Part shown: in pieces, positions 10,851 through 24,500 of the stretch
Position numbering within the stretch: position 1 is the stretch's first letter
How the letters are laid out: every line of letters begins with the position of its first letter
Assembly: GCF_048771995.1 (NCBI RefSeq)
Contig: NC_133036.1
Coordinates: forward strand, 18,073,001 to 18,137,000
Direction: 5' to 3'
DNA: 64,000 nucleotides
DNA from: Taeniopygia guttata
Taxonomy: Eukaryota; Chordata; Aves; Passeriformes; Estrildidae
Notes under the pieces: generated by a model
Told to the model about the DNA's origin: nothing
Database searches by the model: none
What the model saw: only the letters and a program-made list of their open reading frames with translations
Program-made: the position numbers and the translations under genes

Positions 10851-12514
10851 AGAGCTGGAAGGGTGATTGCTCTGACTTTGCTAAAGGTTTGGTTACTTGG
10901 ACAGCAATTTCAGCACACAGACCAAGTAAATCTCATCTGTGTGGAACACTGTGAGGCAGGGCTGTGCAGGTCTGGTTGCTGCTGCTTGTGTGTGTAATAG
11001 AAGCACTACTCCCAATACCCCTAAAGAGTAATTGCTAAGGATAGGCAAATCACACGGAATTTACAACTTCTTTTTTTATGTAACCTTTAAGGGGGAACTA
11101 GAAATATGTTTACACTCTTTGTAAGGAAGTTGGTTTTAAACTCTTAGTTGATATTGCACGATACAGGAACTTTTAAGAAAAGTTTCTTAGATCTCTGTAA
11201 GCAACATTAGAGAAACACACAAGAGGTATGGCAACAGTAAACAGGAAAAACCTATAAATTATGCTTTATCATCCAAGCTGCAGCAGAATTAAAAAGCTAC
11301 TACTAAATGTCAGCATCTGATTTTTATTCTTAAATAATGGTCATCAAGATATTTACACCTACTATGTAAGAAATTAAAAATACATGACAACTTCAAAGTT
11401 TACACCAAGATACAGATTTTTGTGTATATTTTAAGTATCTATCTACTCTGTAGATGGCAAAGTTAACTAACACTACAGTGTTAGCAATTTTCAATTAATT
11501 TAAGGAAACAGAAGAATCTCAAAGAAATGCTCACCTGTTATTTTTTCCCCCCTCCTTACTACAGATACAGCCTGCTCAATAATTTTTCCAAGGGCAGAAG
11601 GATTTTTTTTTGCTTGATGTGTCAGTAAATAAATATCCTGCCACTTAGCACAAGCACTTCATTATATTTTAAAGCATCACTGCAATTTATGTGCCCTCAA
11701 ATCAATATAGTATGTCCATTTTGAGATTTGTTTCACAGCTATCCATTTTATCAAGACAAGTGAGATACAAGTCTTAAGGTAAGTAGGTTAAATAACATTT
11801 GGAATAAAGCCTGTTTTTAACAATTGAATCAGCAGGCATTTAAAATGTTACCTAAATCAGAAAAAGAAGAGAGTAAAAGCCTTTTGGAGTTTAAAAGACC
11901 TTTTAGATTTTAAGCCTTGTAATTCTCTTCCAGAATTAAATTACCTGTTCAGTAGGCTACACCTAGTACTGTGAGGAAGCACCTCTGCATAAAAACACAA
12001 CTCTATGACACTGTTACTTTGCACAAGACTTGTTTCTCTGAATATTATCATTCCTTCTTACCTGTGGTTTGTTAAGGTAATTCTTCAAAGTAGTGTTAAG
12101 TGATTTATTGACTCTAAACTTTAAGAGCAAAATCATTCTTTAATGTGTCCCCTATTATTTTGCATTCAGCATCAAGTTTATAATAAATAACTCCCATCGA
12201 GCATAGTTATGACTATTTTTATGAAAAATCAGTCATAACTGTATTTTGAAATCCCAAAGGAGTTCAGTCCTCATGTAAGCAATTCTATAATCTACATCTT
12301 GTTATTGCATACCTCCCAAACGACTTCACTCTAGCCTTCAAATACTTCAGTTTTACAGTTTCTGCCATCTTCTTACCATAAGTGGCTCAATGCACAGCAG
12401 ATGAAGTCACCAGTATTTGTCTGAGTTTATACATATGTATGTGAAGACAAAATTGATCAATATTTTTATCTACATTTTAAACAAAAGTCACATTAACAGA
12501 TACTTCTGAAAGAT
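10851..12514 (-). other. RHPN2 3' flank, probable 3' UTR
   Basis: AT-rich, gene-free DNA directly downstream of the RHPN2 stop codon. On the minus strand AATAAA occurs at 12109-12104 and again at 11328-11323; either could end the transcript, at about 0.4 or 1.2 kb of 3' UTR. RNA data would be needed to choose. No other gene or repeat is seen. Confidence 0.4.
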
Positions 12515-15500
12515 TCAGTACAATGAACTTTCTGTATTGAAAAGTGTGAAGGGAGAAAGCTTCTTCTTAACCTGAGAACTTCCAGCCACAGCTGAAGGAA
12601 GGCAGAGTGTACTTGCAGCTTTCTGTCTGTTTTTAGTTCCCCAACTTAGAAAAGGGAGTTTTAGTGGGGCTTTCTTGGTCTGATCAATTTTATCCTCGTC
12701 CATGGCTAAACAGATTAAGGAGTAAGTCTTCTGCATTCCCATAGAGTAAGTTGCACTCTTGCTATGCTGTAGGAAAAAGAGAAGCATTGTAAGAATCAGT
12801 CATCCAAAATGGTCAAAATTTTGACAATAACAAAAGGTTACTGTGCAAGCAGTTTTCCAGAGCAGACTGCAGCAAGCTTCCTGTGCTGATGACATCCCTG
12901 AGCACCAGGCCCTTCAGAGTCCTGTGACTCTGGCATTTTGCACATCTAGACTCAAAGGTCTATTCTGCAAAGCATAAAGGAACTTGTCTTTTTTTTCTTT
13001 GGTCGTTAAACATTTACTGGCTTTTAGCATAACTATTTAATGTACACACTAACTTCCCTACAAAGCTCAAGTGTGTAACTCCTGCACAGATGTGAAGGGA
13101 GTACTTCTACTGTCTTTGGACAGGTTTTATAATGATCACAATTATAGGAGCTTCTATGTGACTTTCTCCTGGGATACCTGAAATGCACAGCCTTCTCTGT
13201 CTCTCCTTAGCTTTGCCCTGAAGCAAAGCCTTTTCTTTCCAGTTGCAACTTGGAATGGCAGATGCACAATTCCTTCTTTTCAATAAGGAAAACCAATTTT
13301 ACCAAAACAAGAAAACCTAACAGCAGCAGGGGCACCTTAATAGCTTCTCAGGCAACTCTACTTGAGTGTCTAAGCTTGCCAGGGAATGTTAAAAGTATGA
13401 AGCAGTGGATTTAGCTGAGCTACAGGCTCTTTCACACAACTAGTAAGTTATTTAGAGCTTAATATTTTTTAATCCTGTGATGACTTTCCCTTAGTCTAAA
13501 GCTTCTGTAGTACAGTTAAAAGTTCCCCAAAATAAAAAAAATACATACAATAATCCATGATCTAATACAAAAGTCACAGATCATTTAGAATAACAGTGCA
13601 CAGAAAATAAACATGTGGTCTTGGATGTTCTATTTTGTCCCATTATTGTTTCTTGTGGTTTGTCCACTGCTGAAGAGGGTAGTGCCTTCATCCTCTGGGA
13701 CAAGTTGGGGAAATAAACTAGGTCTTCCAATTTTTCATACAATTAATCTAAGCAGCTTCACTACAAAAAAGCCCACCACCCAACCAACCATTCTTATGCA
13801 GACAGACTGCTTTGGTTTGCTCAGTCACAATGAACACACATCTGAAGGCTTTATATATTCACAGGCTGAGTGGGATATCTGACTACATGAAAGTAAACAT
13901 TAATCAGGAATTGAAGTTAGGCAAGTGAAAAAACTCTAGCATATCAAATCTGCCAAAGTTGTCTCTTTACATACCAAAGATGCTGTTGTGTCCTGGCAAC
14001 TGATAACCTCAATCTCCATGGGCTGCTTTCCCACACTTTTCAATTTTTCCAGCACTTCACTGACACCAAGCCACTTGCAATCTGTGCCATCAACTGAAAC
14101 AATGTAGTCACCTTCTTTTAGGCCTGCTGACTGTCAAAAAATTTGGCACAGGTTATTATCCAGAATTATAAAGACATGTAAAATGTTTTTGTCATGACAG
14201 AATATCTGTCCCAAAGGCATTTCACTCTTAGATGCTACAAACCCATTCTCTAGCCACACATGTGCAACTTTCTCAAGTACACAGACTACCTCTGGAGTTA
14301 CCATTGATGTGATTCTGCTATACTCAAATGTTGGCTGGTTTTATGTTCTTTTCACTTTTCCCCTTAAGTAAATGAACCCTGGGTTTTGCTATGCTATTGT
14401 CCCCAGAAGACATTTTCTGCAGTGTTTAATTATTTTTCTTCATTATTTTTATTTGTATTTCTCTGGTTACTTCTGCCTTTTCTATAAGTAAACTGCTTTT
14501 CACTGCATGCTGCTTTATCCTTTTGAACTTTCCCTGAAAGGACAACATTACAAGCCAATAAAATATTCTTGCCCTTCTTAGGCAAACATTACACCTTGCA
14601 TTCCCTTCCTGATCCTTATTCTTGTTGCTAACTTTTAAATTATTTATCCCTTCTAACTTCCTGAATAAGACAGGAAGTAACATTTGCTTTTATTATTTGT
14701 GACTTTTTAACGATTAAGAATGAACAGAGAAAGAAATAAACTCTAGTTTCCTGTGGTGTTGGGGATATGGGTACTTGAACAACCTGCAGCATATATAGCA
14801 TTTAAAATGTATTCAGATTATATGAATTTTCTATCCTAATGTATAGAACTCAAGAAATACTCCATCCATGAGTATGAACTAGCTAAAGGTACATTTTAAT
14901 GCTAGAGTCTGCAGAGAAATTGTTCATATCACAACAATATACTTACTGCTGCAGAACAAACTGGATCAAGACAATAAACCTGTACTGGTGAACCTCCTTT
15001 CAGACTGAACCCAAGCTCTCCTGCTTCATGATGCAGGCAAATGGTACGTGGAGCTGTCCATCTCTGCTTGGCTGAGAACACTGTCAGTGGGCCCTGGAGG
15101 GAACACAACAGCAGGCATATTATGGTTTACTGTCACTTGTAAGTGAGCATTTCTGGTTTTGTAAGTCATAATGCTTTAAGCTCATCTAGTGTAGATTTTA
15201 CTCAGGTTAACTCCCAGCTAATTCCCTGGAAATGCAAAGGGATTTCTTGACTGTTCAGTTGATACTTCAAACAGAGTGGGATAAAGGCAACTGCTAAGTT
15301 GTTCCACGATCTCTGTTAAAGTGTGCAGAATCTTCTGGCTGCATAGGCTGTAAGGTCCTATATTACTCCATTTCAGAGGAGATAAGCTGATTCATGAAAC
15401 ACTGCATATTCTGATCCTAACCATAACTCCCATTCCTTCTGCTCACAGAAAGACTGAAAGACTGGCTGTGTCACATAGAAGTCACATGTTCTGCATGCCT

Positions 15501-18500
15501 GTCTCCACATACTAGGTATTTCTTCCTCCCCTTAAGATGTGTGCAATTATCTGTTGGACTTCATGGGACTTTTATGAAGGTTTTCAAGACTGAATGTTGT
15601 GCAAGCCATATAGAAATGGCACTTCTATTCTTTGCTTCTCTCAAGCAAAGACTTACACCTCTAAAGCTAGGAGTGATTTCTCCAATAGCTTCTGAAAAAA
15701 ACTCAATTACTACAGGAACATTTTTTCAGGCTAAAATACTTGTGTCCCTTCTCTCACTTAAGAGTGAATTTATAGTTGCTATCAAAATGGCAGAGGTTGG
15801 TCAGCATCAGTATGTTACATACCAGCTTGTGAAAGAAGTCTTTAACTTTCACCTTGGAAAACTGAGGAGCAATTGTTTCTATTTTATGTTCTGTTTTAGC
15901 TGAAATAAAGAGAAAACGAAATTAATTTTCTTTCAAGTATTAGTTAAAAGGCTTTTAAGTATTTTTAAGTATTAGTTAAAAGACATCAAAATATATTTTT
16001 CTTCCATTCCAAGCTAGATAGAATTTGTCCTAAATTCTTACTGGGCTGTGGAAAAATTAATTAATGTGGAAGCTTGTTAGATATCAGAACTGCCTTAAAA
16101 ATATCTTCAGAGCTCACAGTATCAATATGGAAAACTTAAAAAAAAATCCCTTAGAACAAAATTATGCTATTCCCATTTTTATTTTATTTTCCTTTGAGAA
16201 GTTTTTAAAACCAGCACTCACAGTTTCCTACTGCATCCAAAGAGGAAAGAGCTGGACTAAGGTAGAAAAAAAAATAGCCATCAAATTGAGTTAACAGCCC
16301 AGTCTAGTACAAGAGGTGGGCTCAAGAAACAATTACTGTCGTTTTCCCCCATACAAATTTAACTTTGCAAGTTTCACCATTTTTTCTAGCTCACAAGATA
16401 GTCACCAAAAAAAGCTGGATTCTAACTAAGCACCACTGTTATCTACCCCAAAAAACAGTGTTGCTAGAGACAGAAATACCGTAAAAGAATTCTTGCAAAA
16501 TAATATACTGATCAAAATATATTGATCTGTGACTGAGGAAACACGTAAGGAATGGGAACTTGTGGAAGAGGTTTTACAGTGACTTCTGTGAGCCAGAGGG
16601 AAGTTTTGATAAGGGGATCCATGTTTACCCTCTAAAGGATTTCCTACCAAGGTCATTGACATAGAAACCAAAAAAGAAAGGATAAATAAGAGAAACCTGC
16701 AACTGTCTATTCCAATGAATACTTTGTCTCTCGTGACCAATGAGTGAAGTGTAAATGTATGAGTTTTGTAAGAATGTATAAAAAGCATGCATGCTATAAT
16801 AAAAACAGTTTGAAGCCTTCTGAAAATAGATGTGTTGCTTTGTATTGTGACCATCTCAACTACAACAGCAGCTCTACAAATGTGCAGTATGTATTCTACA
16901 TTATTTATGTTCTGTATGGAAGCATATTATATATGTATCGATATATAGAAATTAAAGGTTTATCTCCATGAAAGCATATTTGCCTATGGTGAGATATCCT
17001 TTATTTCTGGCTGTGTACACTTACGGAGTATATCTGGAGCCTGAATTAGACTTAGGAAGTCATCTTCTGTCTCTTGCTGAGCATATTTGAGGAGTGAACG
17101 TTTGTGTGCAGCTGTCAGAACCTCCTGAAGAACCTCGATGTTGCGAAGCTTTTTGCAGAGCCCACAGACTCTGAGAGCTTCTTCGTGGTAAACAATGGCT
17201 TTGCGTAAATGGGCTTTCCCTGAAAACATTAAAAACCACTGCTTGTCATCCACAGACAATAAATGCCAGGGAGTTTTCAAATTGTAGCTAGTAGCTGTGT
17301 GAAAGTGGCAGTTACCTAATTGTTTTCTCTGAACTTTGTCCTTTAAAACAGCAAGAACCATCAGCCCTTCAGGCACGTAGTCATAGAGCTGGGACATGGC
17401 TTTCTCCTGCTGATCTTCATCATCACCAGGCTGCACTGTAATGATGCATAAAAACATTAACCATACACATCTCTTGGTCTCCTGTTCCTTTAGGATACTG
17501 TGTACTTATTACTACATTCTCTCCCAATGCAGTCAAATACTTACATACATGTATATAAATATATAAATAAGAATTTCATGGTTTTTGTTTTATCATCTAC
17601 AATATGCAAGTAATACTTACATGACAAAACATATTTTATAAAATCTGAACTATTTAGTAGCATATAATAGATAAATAACTTTTCTTTTGTTTCTGTGGAA
17701 GTTATTTTAGTGAATTTTCACATTTTTCTCAAAAGACAAAAAGAGTGTAGCCTCATATTTGAGTGGGGAAAACAACTACAATTTAATATATAATAAAGCA
17801 CCAAAGTTCCTGGCTCCAAGACTTATTCACAGACCAAATTATAACTGTTGGTGTGTGTATTTTTTTTTTTATACAAACTTATAAAGAAGTATGATTCTTA
17901 CATTCATGGTCACACAGAATGGTGGCAGTGAAGTAATGTGCCAGAGCTTTGTAATGATCTGACTTTATTTGTGCCAGCTTAGACCAGGAATAGGGAATAT
18001 TCTCTTTCACTGGTTCCTGATTCATTGCAGTGTTAACCAGCATGTAAACCTCTCCCACCTAAAATAAAGCACATAATTGAAGTATTAGAAATTAATATGA
18101 GGTATTAGGAACTCAAGTAACGGGTATCATATTCGGGCTTAAGATATTTCATATACAATCACATCAAAGAAGGGAAAAACATGCTTAGGATGGGTTAGAA
18201 TTAAGTTTCAGAAAAAAATTTGAAATGTCTTCTCTGATTTTTCCCTCACAAGAAGGGTAAATCAATTTTGTACAAGAACAAATGGACTAAGTCAGTCAAT
18301 CTATATAGCTTGCTAGTTAAATAAAAACACCATATAATAATCAGGTCTTAATTTACAAATATATCTCATTAACTCAGTTGAAAAAAAGAGTGAACCATAT
18401 ACAAACCGTAGGTTTATGCTACACTTTGAAACTGTGGGATCATACATAGCCTTAAGTTTGTGTGGTCTAGTTAAAACTGGGATATTATCCTTTATACAGA

Positions 18501-21500
18501 GGAAATAAGATCGTTTTTCAAGCAGTGAATGCTGCTTTAATGGATCAAACTACTCCAACTGACAGAATCAAAAATCTTTTCCCTGCAGCTGATCAATCCC
18601 ACAGATATGTCACAGTGGCTTTACAGGGTTGGTATAAAAGGCTTTGCCTTTTTCTTTTATGGAACCACTTTTGTATCTGCTACTCTGAAATAACCGAGAA
18701 AGCATAGGAATATCTTCAACTATGAATTAAATAAATTGTAACAACTCTAGAATAATATTTAAATTTTGTTCACATTTTAATCTTCTGAAGGGTTGGGCTT
18801 TTAACTGCAGTTTGTGAGCTGCCCCATGTTGCTTTTGATTTCCAGTAATGGTTGTTAACATTTAAATTCAATAAATATTAAACAATATTATAGATAATAG
18901 TACACATATAATAATAGTATATATATTATTATATTATATAATATTAAATAATAATAATTAATATTACCAAAAGCGGTAGGTAATAACACAGCACTGCAAG
19001 CATTTATTTTAAAGACTAGATTTAAAGTCCCATATTTTACCTTGGCAACTTCCTGTGTCATTTTCACTAGTGTGAAGAACTCATTGCGTATTCCAGAAAG
19101 ACCAATCTGCTCAAAAACACACTCCCGAGCTTGTGCAAGCATCATTTTTACTAGTACATTCAGCATAGCTGGGCTCATATCATAACTTGGTGTGTGAGTA
19201 AATGTCTCCTTTAGGTAGCTTAGAACTCCTGCAATCACAAAATGGTTTTGTTAGCATTACAAAGAGAAACAAGTGAACTCAACTCTAGCATGTACCATAA
19301 TAATTAGGATTTAAAGGACATTTTCTAGTATTGCACTACAGCAATCTGAAGGAATTCTTGGTGCATAAGAAGTTAGACTGACCTACAGGTTTTGCTTTGC
19401 ATTGCTATCAACCATCCTCAAGTACAGTTGTCAAAATTACATTTCTGAGGAGCAACAGAAACTGCAAGTTTTGAGGGCACTGCCTTCAGATTTGCTTGTA
19501 AAAGTTCTTGTGATTCACCATAAGACTGTGCTGAACTGTGTGACTTAATGTGGGAGTGGCAGGCTATGGCTTATACAGGGGACAAAAAAAATCTGCACAG
19601 CTATAAGGAGATGACAGTAGTAGATAATCTGAATAGAAGGAAAAGATAAAAGCATGTAAACTTAATTAAGTATTAATTTTCTTTTCAGATGCTCCTAAGT
19701 GCATTGTGTATCCCAATGAAAGCTCCATTCAATGCCTGTAAACTAGAATTTTTATTTATAGATATATAAATATATTTAATAGGGTAAAAATAAGGTTGTT
19801 CTCTAGACATTTGGTTCCACCAAAACATTAGTAATTTCTATCATATATCAAATCTAAACCAAACAGTAACTGTAGTGCAATACTAAGTAACAGTTTCATG
19901 GATGGAAGCAGAACCCTCAGCAGGCATGTCATCAGACTGGTTTAGTGAGTTCACCCAGCTCACTAATGCTGACAGGCCTGCAGAACTGTAACACCACGGC
20001 CTCTTAGGCATTCCAGCTTCTGTAACCTTACTTCGTCCCACCACACTCAGTTCTGGCCATCTTATGCAGTATTTTGCCACTCTACGGTGTCTGTGATTTT
20101 TGATTTTCCATGTTACACTCATATCTCAATTTTTAACATGCCATTAAACAAATTTGAAACATGGCCATTCCTACCTTTTTGCACTAAAAAAATTAATCCC
20201 AAATTTACCAGTAAAGTACTGAGAGTGCCCTACCCAAAGGAACTGAAATTATAAGAGGAAAAAAACATGTTTGTTGTTGGGGTTTTTTGGGGTGGTTTTT
20301 TTTTGTTGGTTTGATTTTGTTTTTTTTTATTTTTTTGTTCTCAACAGATTTCTGCTTATGTTGAGGATAAATTCTGTGCAGCATCTTTCATTCAGCACTG
20401 GGAAACAGTTCATACAAACTCTGTATAATGCCTCTGCCAACATAATGAAGTTTTACAGCACCATGCACAGGTACAATGAAATGCCTCCTGAGCTTGTTGC
20501 TTTGGGGCCCTGCAAAGGTAACTGTGGTAGCAAATAACACATTTCCAGTTTGGCATTAATGCTGTTCTGCAAACATGTTGAAGTGAAAGGCAGTGATTTT
20601 TTTTTTTTATTATTATTTGCAAAATTGAAGGAGCAGCAGTAAAATGGAGAAATTTCCCAACTATTAAAATTTCTTTTAGACGAAATACAAAGGTTGAGAA
20701 AGAATTTATTTATTTATTTTAAATATGCATGAAGAAAATTTTTATAGCTGTGTATTCAAAGGAGAAGATTTATGAAAATTCAATTCTGTGTTCCACAGCT
20801 TTTAGTTGATAAAGCTACCCATACAGTGCAAACCAATAGTCACAGATGTTAGTGCAGAAATAAATCTTACAGTACATATTAATTACAGAGGACATGTCTT
20901 TAAATATTATGTGTAGCAGAAGATAATACTTACAAAACAAATCAGAAAATCTATTTAAAAGCCCCCAGTGAAAACAGAAGACTTTATAACATGTTAGTTT
21001 AAGGGAAAGGATTCCCCTTATTAGAATTTCTATTTCTTCTTGCTTGGGACAGAGATAGATTATTTTGAACCTGTTTGCCTTTGGAATCTATGGAAAACAG
21101 GTAGTCAACTTCCAATAAATTGCAACTTTCATCAGAGGAAAAAGCAAGATTAATTTTTAAGACCCTCAAATGGAAAACTATGCTTACAGGGTTTTTATCC
21201 AACCTGTCAATTGTCTCTCGTTCAGGTTTGACACCAAGGTGCTATCATTGAGGTCAAAATTATGCTGGTGAAACAAGGAATGAAGCAGTTAATGCTACTG
21301 CAGTAACTCTGACCTTTGAACTGCAGTTCAATAATCATTAACCACAGTATTCACTATCTTATCTGCATGTTCAGACTGCATTTCCAGGTTTTGAATTGAA
21401 GCTTCATCTGAGCTCTTCACTGGGCTTCTTGAATGTCCCTATTCCTCCTTTTTTGTGTTATCAGGCCAGTAGAAAATGCAGAAATCTGTATGACATCAGA

Positions 21501-24500
21501 ATGAGATTGGGAACACTTGCATGAAGAACTTTCCAGTATTTTAAGGTGTGTACCTGCAGCTTTCTGAAAAGCATCAACAGCATTTTCAAGTCCAGCCTGG
21601 GTCTGACGATTGCATCTTGTTCCAATCTGTGTGTAGAGAGCTCCAATGTTGAATAAAACACTGGCTTTTTCAAGCAACAGATTTTGCTGACACACTGGGA
21701 CACCTGTGAAGGAATCATACCTTGGGAAACAAATATTAGAAGTGTTAAGATTAGCAGAGTCAATTGAAAAAACAAGTACTTTCATTCTGTTTTTCTGAAC
21801 GAGTAGTGGAATTATTAACTGTTCTGCTGCAGTGAAAATGAAGGTGAACAGAAACCCATAATGTTCTACAAGGATAATCCACATAATTAACCAAGCCAGG
21901 GAGCAGCTTTATTTGAGACAGTTTTCAGCAGGTTTTACAGTAGTACCTCATAAACTCATACATTTAACTCAGAAGTTAAACTCAGAGCCCATAAAACATC
22001 ACAGAGGTGGAGAGCATACTGGGGGAGTATCAGTATGTGCTGCTACACTCTCCTACTTAGGTGTTGCCAAAGATCAACAGGCATGGTCAGATCCTCTACT
22101 GCTTGTGTTTAAAGTTTCTATTTGCAAGCCTGACTAGAAATTTACCTGTTCCTCTTGGCTACATGGTAGTCATCTTTTTTTATCATAAAAATTTTGAATT
22201 CAGAGTCAAATTTTGCTCACAGATATAGTAAATACTCCCTTATAAAAAATGAGTTGCTCCTTTCTCTCTTCTGGCCCAAGTGGTCTTACCAAATTGAAGG
22301 AGGGAAATTAAGGTTTGACTTCATTCCTTGTCCTCATTTTGTACACCTAGGTTCAGAATTCAGAAACATCTGCAGCTACCCAAAATTAAGACTATTTTCG
22401 CTCTTTCTCTCTTTTGCTAACCTGTAGCCCAAATCATAATCTAGCCAGTGGTTTCACTCTTAAGCAAGTAAAAAGTGTACTGTATTCAGGTTTACTCTCA
22501 ACTGAAAAAAAAATTGACAACACACTGCAGGGATTCAAGAGGAGACACACACTGACATACTACAGATTAAAAGACAGTTAATGATTAACCAATGTTCTGA
22601 GAGGGAAAAAGGACTGAAGAGAAACATGAACAACACACTTACCATGTAAATAAAACTCCAATGTGCCTGGTAGGTGGGAAAAATCTGTTTTCTACATAAC
22701 CAAGTTGCAGGAAATAGCTTATCAACATCTCAATGCCAGCTTCATCTCGGCTAGGAGTGCGGCAGGCCTTGAAATACAATAGATGAAAATTAAGTGCATT
22801 CTGTTGGGTTTCAGGATGAATACTGAAACCCCAAGGATAAAGCTCTGATTCCTTTGGACTTCTGCATATCATAGAAATGTGTGGAATCTGAGAGCAGTAA
22901 GCTTAAAGCCATATGGATTCATGCCAAAAGTTTTTCAGCTGCACACAAGTAGCACACAACCTTTAAAAAAGCAAACAGAATCTGTTTGGCAAGTCTCAAA
23001 GTTAATTAAATAAAGATTGTAGGTATTTTATGAAAAAAAAAACTACAGTGAAGGCTTTAGTTTCTAGCATAGTACTGGAAACAAACAATAGTCAGAAATA
23101 CCAACCATTCTACTACAATATTTTGCCAGGTTAATCCACTTCAACACCCTTCCTGCTAAATTTAAAATACTTTAAAATTAAAAATAGTAGACAAGACAAG
23201 TCTTGGATTAACAAAATTTACAAAGCTACATCAATAGCTCAATCATTTTGCATAACTTTCTGTTTCTTCACTCTTTCTTTATCAGATTGCAAAGCTCTTG
23301 GACAGTGGACATTCATGCACCATGTCTCAGAAATCAAGTCAATTGGAGTATAGTAAGCTCTAAGTAAAAATGTTGTATTTTGATTCCATACAAATGTTAT
23401 TTACAATTGTATATTAAAAGACCTCATAATATACCATACTTGAACTTACTTGTCTCAGATCCATGAGATCTGCTATTTCATCCTCATACTCTGAACTATC
23501 TTGACTATAATGTTCCAGAATAAAGTCCTAAAAAGAGAAAAAAATATTAAAAATTGGAGTATCTAAGATTAGCCTAAACTATTTTTTCTGCTGTTCCAAA
23601 CAGTACAAAATGGATTCAGTTGTGATTTGAACGGTGCCTACTCCCTTTCAGTCAACATGCAACAATGAGACTACAATAAAACAGCAGAATTATGATTTGA
23701 TGTTTTAGACAAATTTCACTGTGATGTACAGGAATGAAAAATCTGCTACATTAGCTCCAATTGGCTTTAAAACAACAACACTTAGTGGTTTTGTAAGGGA
23801 CAAACAAACCCCATTATCTAAAATGACAAGGGGATCAAGTGACCATAAAAACTCCTTAACAGAAAGAGACTGCCAACTTCTTGTGAGCTATACGAGGGCA
23901 GTTCCACCCAAAATAACAAAGCTGCAATGACATGAAGTGGCATATGATCTGACCGTAGAATTTAACCCACAGAAGTAAAAATAGAGACAAATGCTACAGT
24001 GATACAAGATGGTTGACTGTGAGATAAAAATCTGTATTGCACAATACACAGAAGTTCAGAAAATACAGAAGATGGTTCAAGTAGCCAGCAAAGTACATTA
24101 GACAACAAATAAGCAGAGTTAATGCTGCAACACTGCTTCCCAACTGAGCTCTCCTGGGTAGTCTAAGTTGGTATATCACTACATTATGCTGAGTAAAACC
24201 TTCTTTACTACTTCCTTTCACACTTACATCAGTAACCAATACTATTAGAAACAAAACCACAGAAAGAATTTTTATTCTTTGGTTTAACTCTGTCTTCAAA
24301 GTGGAATTTCTTTGGAGTCGAAACATTTTTGGACTTCTTGTCCTAATTAGGTAGGAGCAATGACCCAACTCAGTGGTAGTTAATTTTTAACATGTCATGA
24401 TCTTGATCTTAGGGCAAAACAAAAAATAACTTGTACCTAAATTATTTCTGTTTCTTTAAACAAATCTGAAATGAAAGTTATTACTGTTAACTATTAATTC

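Noticed and set aside
17220-17315. RHPN2 exons 10 and 11 as a single exon
   Set aside because: One frame runs through the 96-bp gap, but the intervening translation is unlike the family. Good donor and acceptor sites remove it and restore [10 protein letters not shown].
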